Below are positions 13,987 to 15,476 of a DNA stretch of 15,476 bases, one piece after another. Below the pieces are notes generated by a model that was given only the letters and a program-made list of their open reading frames with translations, did no database searches and had not been told where the DNA came from. The translations under genes were made by a program, and so were the position numbers. Within the stretch, counting starts at the first letter, position 1; each line of letters starts with the position of its first letter. The stretch is from Dethiosulfatibacter sp. (GTDB lineage: Bacteria; Bacillota_A; Clostridia; Tissierellales; Dethiosulfatibacteraceae), in NCBI GenBank assembly GCA_019084435.1, contig JAHRFV010000048.1, positions 1 to 15,476 on the forward strand, in the 5' to 3' direction.

Positions 13987-14706
13987 ATGGGAGAAATCAA
14001 CCATGAAATCAATCAATTGGCTTCTCTGATAAAAAAAGCAAACTATACTGTTATACTCACAGGTGCTGGAATGTCAACCGAGAGTGGCATACCGGATTTC
14101 AGATCAAAAGAAGGTTTATGGCAGAAAATAGATCCTATGAAAGTTGCTAGACCTGAAACTATAAGAGATGATTATGACACATTCCATGGGTTCTATAAAA
14201 TCCGGGTTGAGACACTTAAAGAGCGTAACCCCCATGAAGGCCATCAAATAGTTGCTAGATTGGAAAAGTCTGGTCTTGTTAAAGCACTAGTGACCCAAAA
14301 TGTGGATGATTTTCATAGGATTGCCGGTAGTGAAAAGGTTTATAATCTTCATGGTTCCCTCCGAACATTCCGATGTCACAACTGCCTGGCACCAGCAGAG
14401 GAAGAGGAGTTTCTTGGCAAGAGACCTTGTGAGTTCTGTGGCGGGCGTCTTAGGCCAAATGTTGTTTTGTTTGGAGAAGGGCTTCCTTATGATGATCTGA
14501 ATGAGGCAATATCAGAAATAGAAAAAGCGGATCTTATAATTGTTATTGGAACGAGTCTGAGTGTTTATCCGGTAAGCCAGTTACCATTTATGACTAAAGC
14601 TATCAAAGTTTATATCAACAGAGAGATGGAATTCCAAAGCAGTTTTAATCTTTCAATACAAGGAAACGCAAAGGACATTCTTAAAAATCTGGAGAAGTTG
14701 TTATGA
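13987..14706 (+). CDS. NAD-dependent protein deacylase, Sir2 family (second copy, CobB/SIRT5-like pocket)
   Basis: A 239-residue sirtuin. It shows TGAGMSTESGIPDFRS (25-40, NAD loop), TQNVDDFHRIAGS (103-115), the catalytic His122 in LHG, zinc cysteines 130, 133, 148 and 151, and IGTSLSVYPVSQLP (187-200). Unlike the first sirtuin here, it carries Ala54 (in VARP), Tyr70 and Arg73 (FYKIR) at the positions of the acyl-pocket Ala, Tyr and Arg of E. coli CobB (76, 92, 95) and human SIRT5 (86, 102, 105), which bind succinyl or malonyl carboxylates. I therefore predict desuccinylase/deacylase activity in addition to or instead of deacetylation. It is coupled upstream to an acyl-CoA-fold protein and overlaps the GNAT gene by four bases downstream. 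A longer upstream frame is rejected because it overlaps the hydratase gene. Confidence 0.93.
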   Translation: MGEINHEINQLASLIKKANYTVILTGAGMSTESGIPDFRSKEGLWQKIDPMKVARPETIRDDYDTFHGFYKIRVETLKERNPHEGHQIVARLEKSGLVKALVTQNVDDFHRIAGSEKVYNLHGSLRTFRCHNCLAPAEEEEFLGKRPCEFCGGRLRPNVVLFGEGLPYDDLNEAISEIEKADLIIVIGTSLSVYPVSQLPFMTKAIKVYINREMEFQSSFNLSIQGNAKDILKNLEKLL

Positions 14707-15206
14707 AAAATCTTTTTGTGACAGATAGACTTTTGATTAGATCCGCTAATGAAAAGGATTTGAAATTTATAATGGGGTTGGAACAGGAAAAAGAAAACAA
14801 TGCCTTTGTTTTTCAGGGAACAAAAGAAGAGCATTTGGATGAGATTAGGGATAAGAACACTTTCTTGATGATCATCGAAGATAAATCCAGTCAACGACTG
14901 GAGGGTTTTATATTAGCGGGTATCAATAGAAAATCAGATGTATTTGAACTTAGAAGAATCGTTATATCGGAAAAAAATAAGGGATTTGGCAAAGAAGTGA
15001 TATCAGGCTTGATGAAATATTGTTTTAAAGAGCTCTATATCAATAGGTTTTGGTTAGACGTATTCACTGACAACCATGTAGGTATTCATTTATACAAGCA
15101 GTTGGGAATGACAATTGATGGTGTATTGAGGGAATCTCATAAATCTGGCAATCAATATAGAGATCAAATGATTTTTTCAATACTGAGGAACGAATTTTTC
15201 CAATAA
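14703..15206 (+). CDS. GNAT-family N-acetyltransferase overlapping the sirtuin
   Basis: A 167-residue acetyltransferase of RimJ/RimL type. TDRLLIRSANEKDLKFIMGLE (near 6-26) is the N-terminal strand-helix; FELRRIVISEKNKGFGKEVISGLMKYCF (near 81-108) is the acetyl-CoA-binding motif A, with KGFGK as the pyrophosphate loop; DNHVGIHLYKQLGMTIDGVLRESHKSGNQYRDQMIFSIL (near 124-162) is motif B and the C-terminal strands. The ATG shares the ATGA with the sirtuin stop, so translation is coupled. Such a pairing suggests that the two enzymes act on the same target in opposite directions, or that one controls the other. The target is unknown. No strong terminator is seen after it. Confidence 0.87.
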   Translation: MKNLFVTDRLLIRSANEKDLKFIMGLEQEKENNAFVFQGTKEEHLDEIRDKNTFLMIIEDKSSQRLEGFILAGINRKSDVFELRRIVISEKNKGFGKEVISGLMKYCFKELYINRFWLDVFTDNHVGIHLYKQLGMTIDGVLRESHKSGNQYRDQMIFSILRNEFFQ

Positions 15207-15225
15207 TCAATGAAACTGAACAGCA

Positions 15226-15254
15226 TTGTGTTTTTTAGTCATTAACGGTATAAT
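15226..15254 (+). promoter_or_regulatory. Candidate promoter in the last intergenic region
   Basis: TTGTGT at 15226-15231, a 17-base spacer and TATAAT at 15249-15254. A second TATAAT lies at 15262-15267. It may feed the partial gene at 15418 from further upstream, or a short untranslated RNA. Confidence 0.4.
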
Positions 15255-15325
15255 ATCTAGATATAATCAAAGTAAACTTTTTTCTCCGATGACTAACAGT
15301 GCTAAGACACCCTGTTGATTAATCC

Positions 15326-15353
15326 TTGACAAACAAAAACCTTATGATAGAAT
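15326..15353 (+). promoter_or_regulatory. Strong promoter of the partial gene at the right edge
   Basis: TTGACA at 15326-15331, a 16-base spacer and TAGAAT at 15348-15353 with an extended TG at 15345-15346. The predicted leader is about 58 bases. Confidence 0.7.
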
Positions 15354-15417
15354 TTATTATAAAAAATATAACAATTCTAATATTTTAGACCAAGTATAAT
15401 TGAAGGAGTCAATAATA

Positions 15418-15476
15418 ATGATTGATGTCAGTTTTCCCCGTCTGATCGAAGGTTATTTTATAAAAAAAGAAAAATT
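15418..15476 (+). CDS. Start of an unidentified gene, cut by the window edge
   Basis: An ATG after GAAGGAG (15402-15408) opens a frame that stays open for 19 codons to the end of the window (MIDVSFPRLIEGYFIKKEK). The strong promoter and binding site support a real gene. Too little is present to name it. Confidence 0.6.
   Translation, partial: MIDVSFPRLIEGYFIKKEK

Noticed and set aside
14300..14500. Short + strand frame inside the second sirtuin
   Set aside because: Shadow frame covering the zinc-binding region of an intact sirtuin.
1..15476. CRISPR array, rRNA or tRNA genes, prophage or transposase genes
   Set aside because: No regularly spaced repeats, no cloverleaf-like segments and no transposase or phage proteins were seen. 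The only mobile-like feature is the palindrome at 73-307.

Overview
The window is AT-rich DNA from a low-GC Gram-positive anaerobe, most likely a member of the Clostridia (Bacillota). The reasons are strong AGGAGG-type ribosome binding sites, sigma-A promoters (often with an extended TG at the -10), U-tailed intrinsic terminators, a clostridial-style long glutamine synthetase and a ferredoxin-rich gene set. The genus cannot be fixed from sequence reading alone. Every confident gene lies on the + strand.

Layout. (1) Positions 1-330 hold no gene; they are dominated by an indel-free palindrome (73-307, centre 190), probably a MITE-like element, ending 23 bases before the next start codon. (2) 331-1707: a HAD phosphatase and a zinc-type Sir2 deacetylase in a tight pair, closed by a terminator. 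(3) 1866-3755: a glutamine synthetase with a long C-terminal extension, with its own promoter and terminator. (4) 3854-4923: a NimA-like flavin-type oxidase family protein and a GNAT acetyltransferase. (5) 5030-10465: a GntR/FCD regulator, a complete tripartite tricarboxylate transporter (TctC, TctB, TctA), and two little-known proteins: a 2[4Fe-4S] ferredoxin fused to an unrecognised domain, and a Cys/His-rich protein. Four copies of a GGGATACARTATCCY palindrome (the first degenerate) lie upstream of the regulator, in the tctC leader (two) and in front of the ferredoxin gene, which suggests one regulon. (6) 10674-13085: leucyl-tRNA synthetase with its own promoter and terminator and no visible T-box. 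(7) 13197-15206: an enoyl-CoA hydratase-like protein lacking both catalytic glutamates, a second Sir2 with the Ala/Tyr/Arg signature of CobB/SIRT5 desuccinylases, and a GNAT acetyltransferase whose start overlaps the sirtuin stop. (8) 15418 to the end: the first 19 codons of another gene behind a strong promoter.

How the parts may work together. The GntR-Tct-ferredoxin block looks like a substrate-induced uptake and reductive metabolism cassette: a periplasmic-type lipoprotein captures a carboxylate, TctAB imports it, and the two metalloproteins may act on it. That last step is inference. The second sirtuin block pairs an acyl-CoA-binding fold with a predicted deacylase and an acetyltransferase, as expected for control or repair of protein acylation. 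The strongest leads for undescribed biology are the ferredoxin/Cys-His protein pair under the shared operator, the sirtuin-GNAT overlap and the long palindrome.
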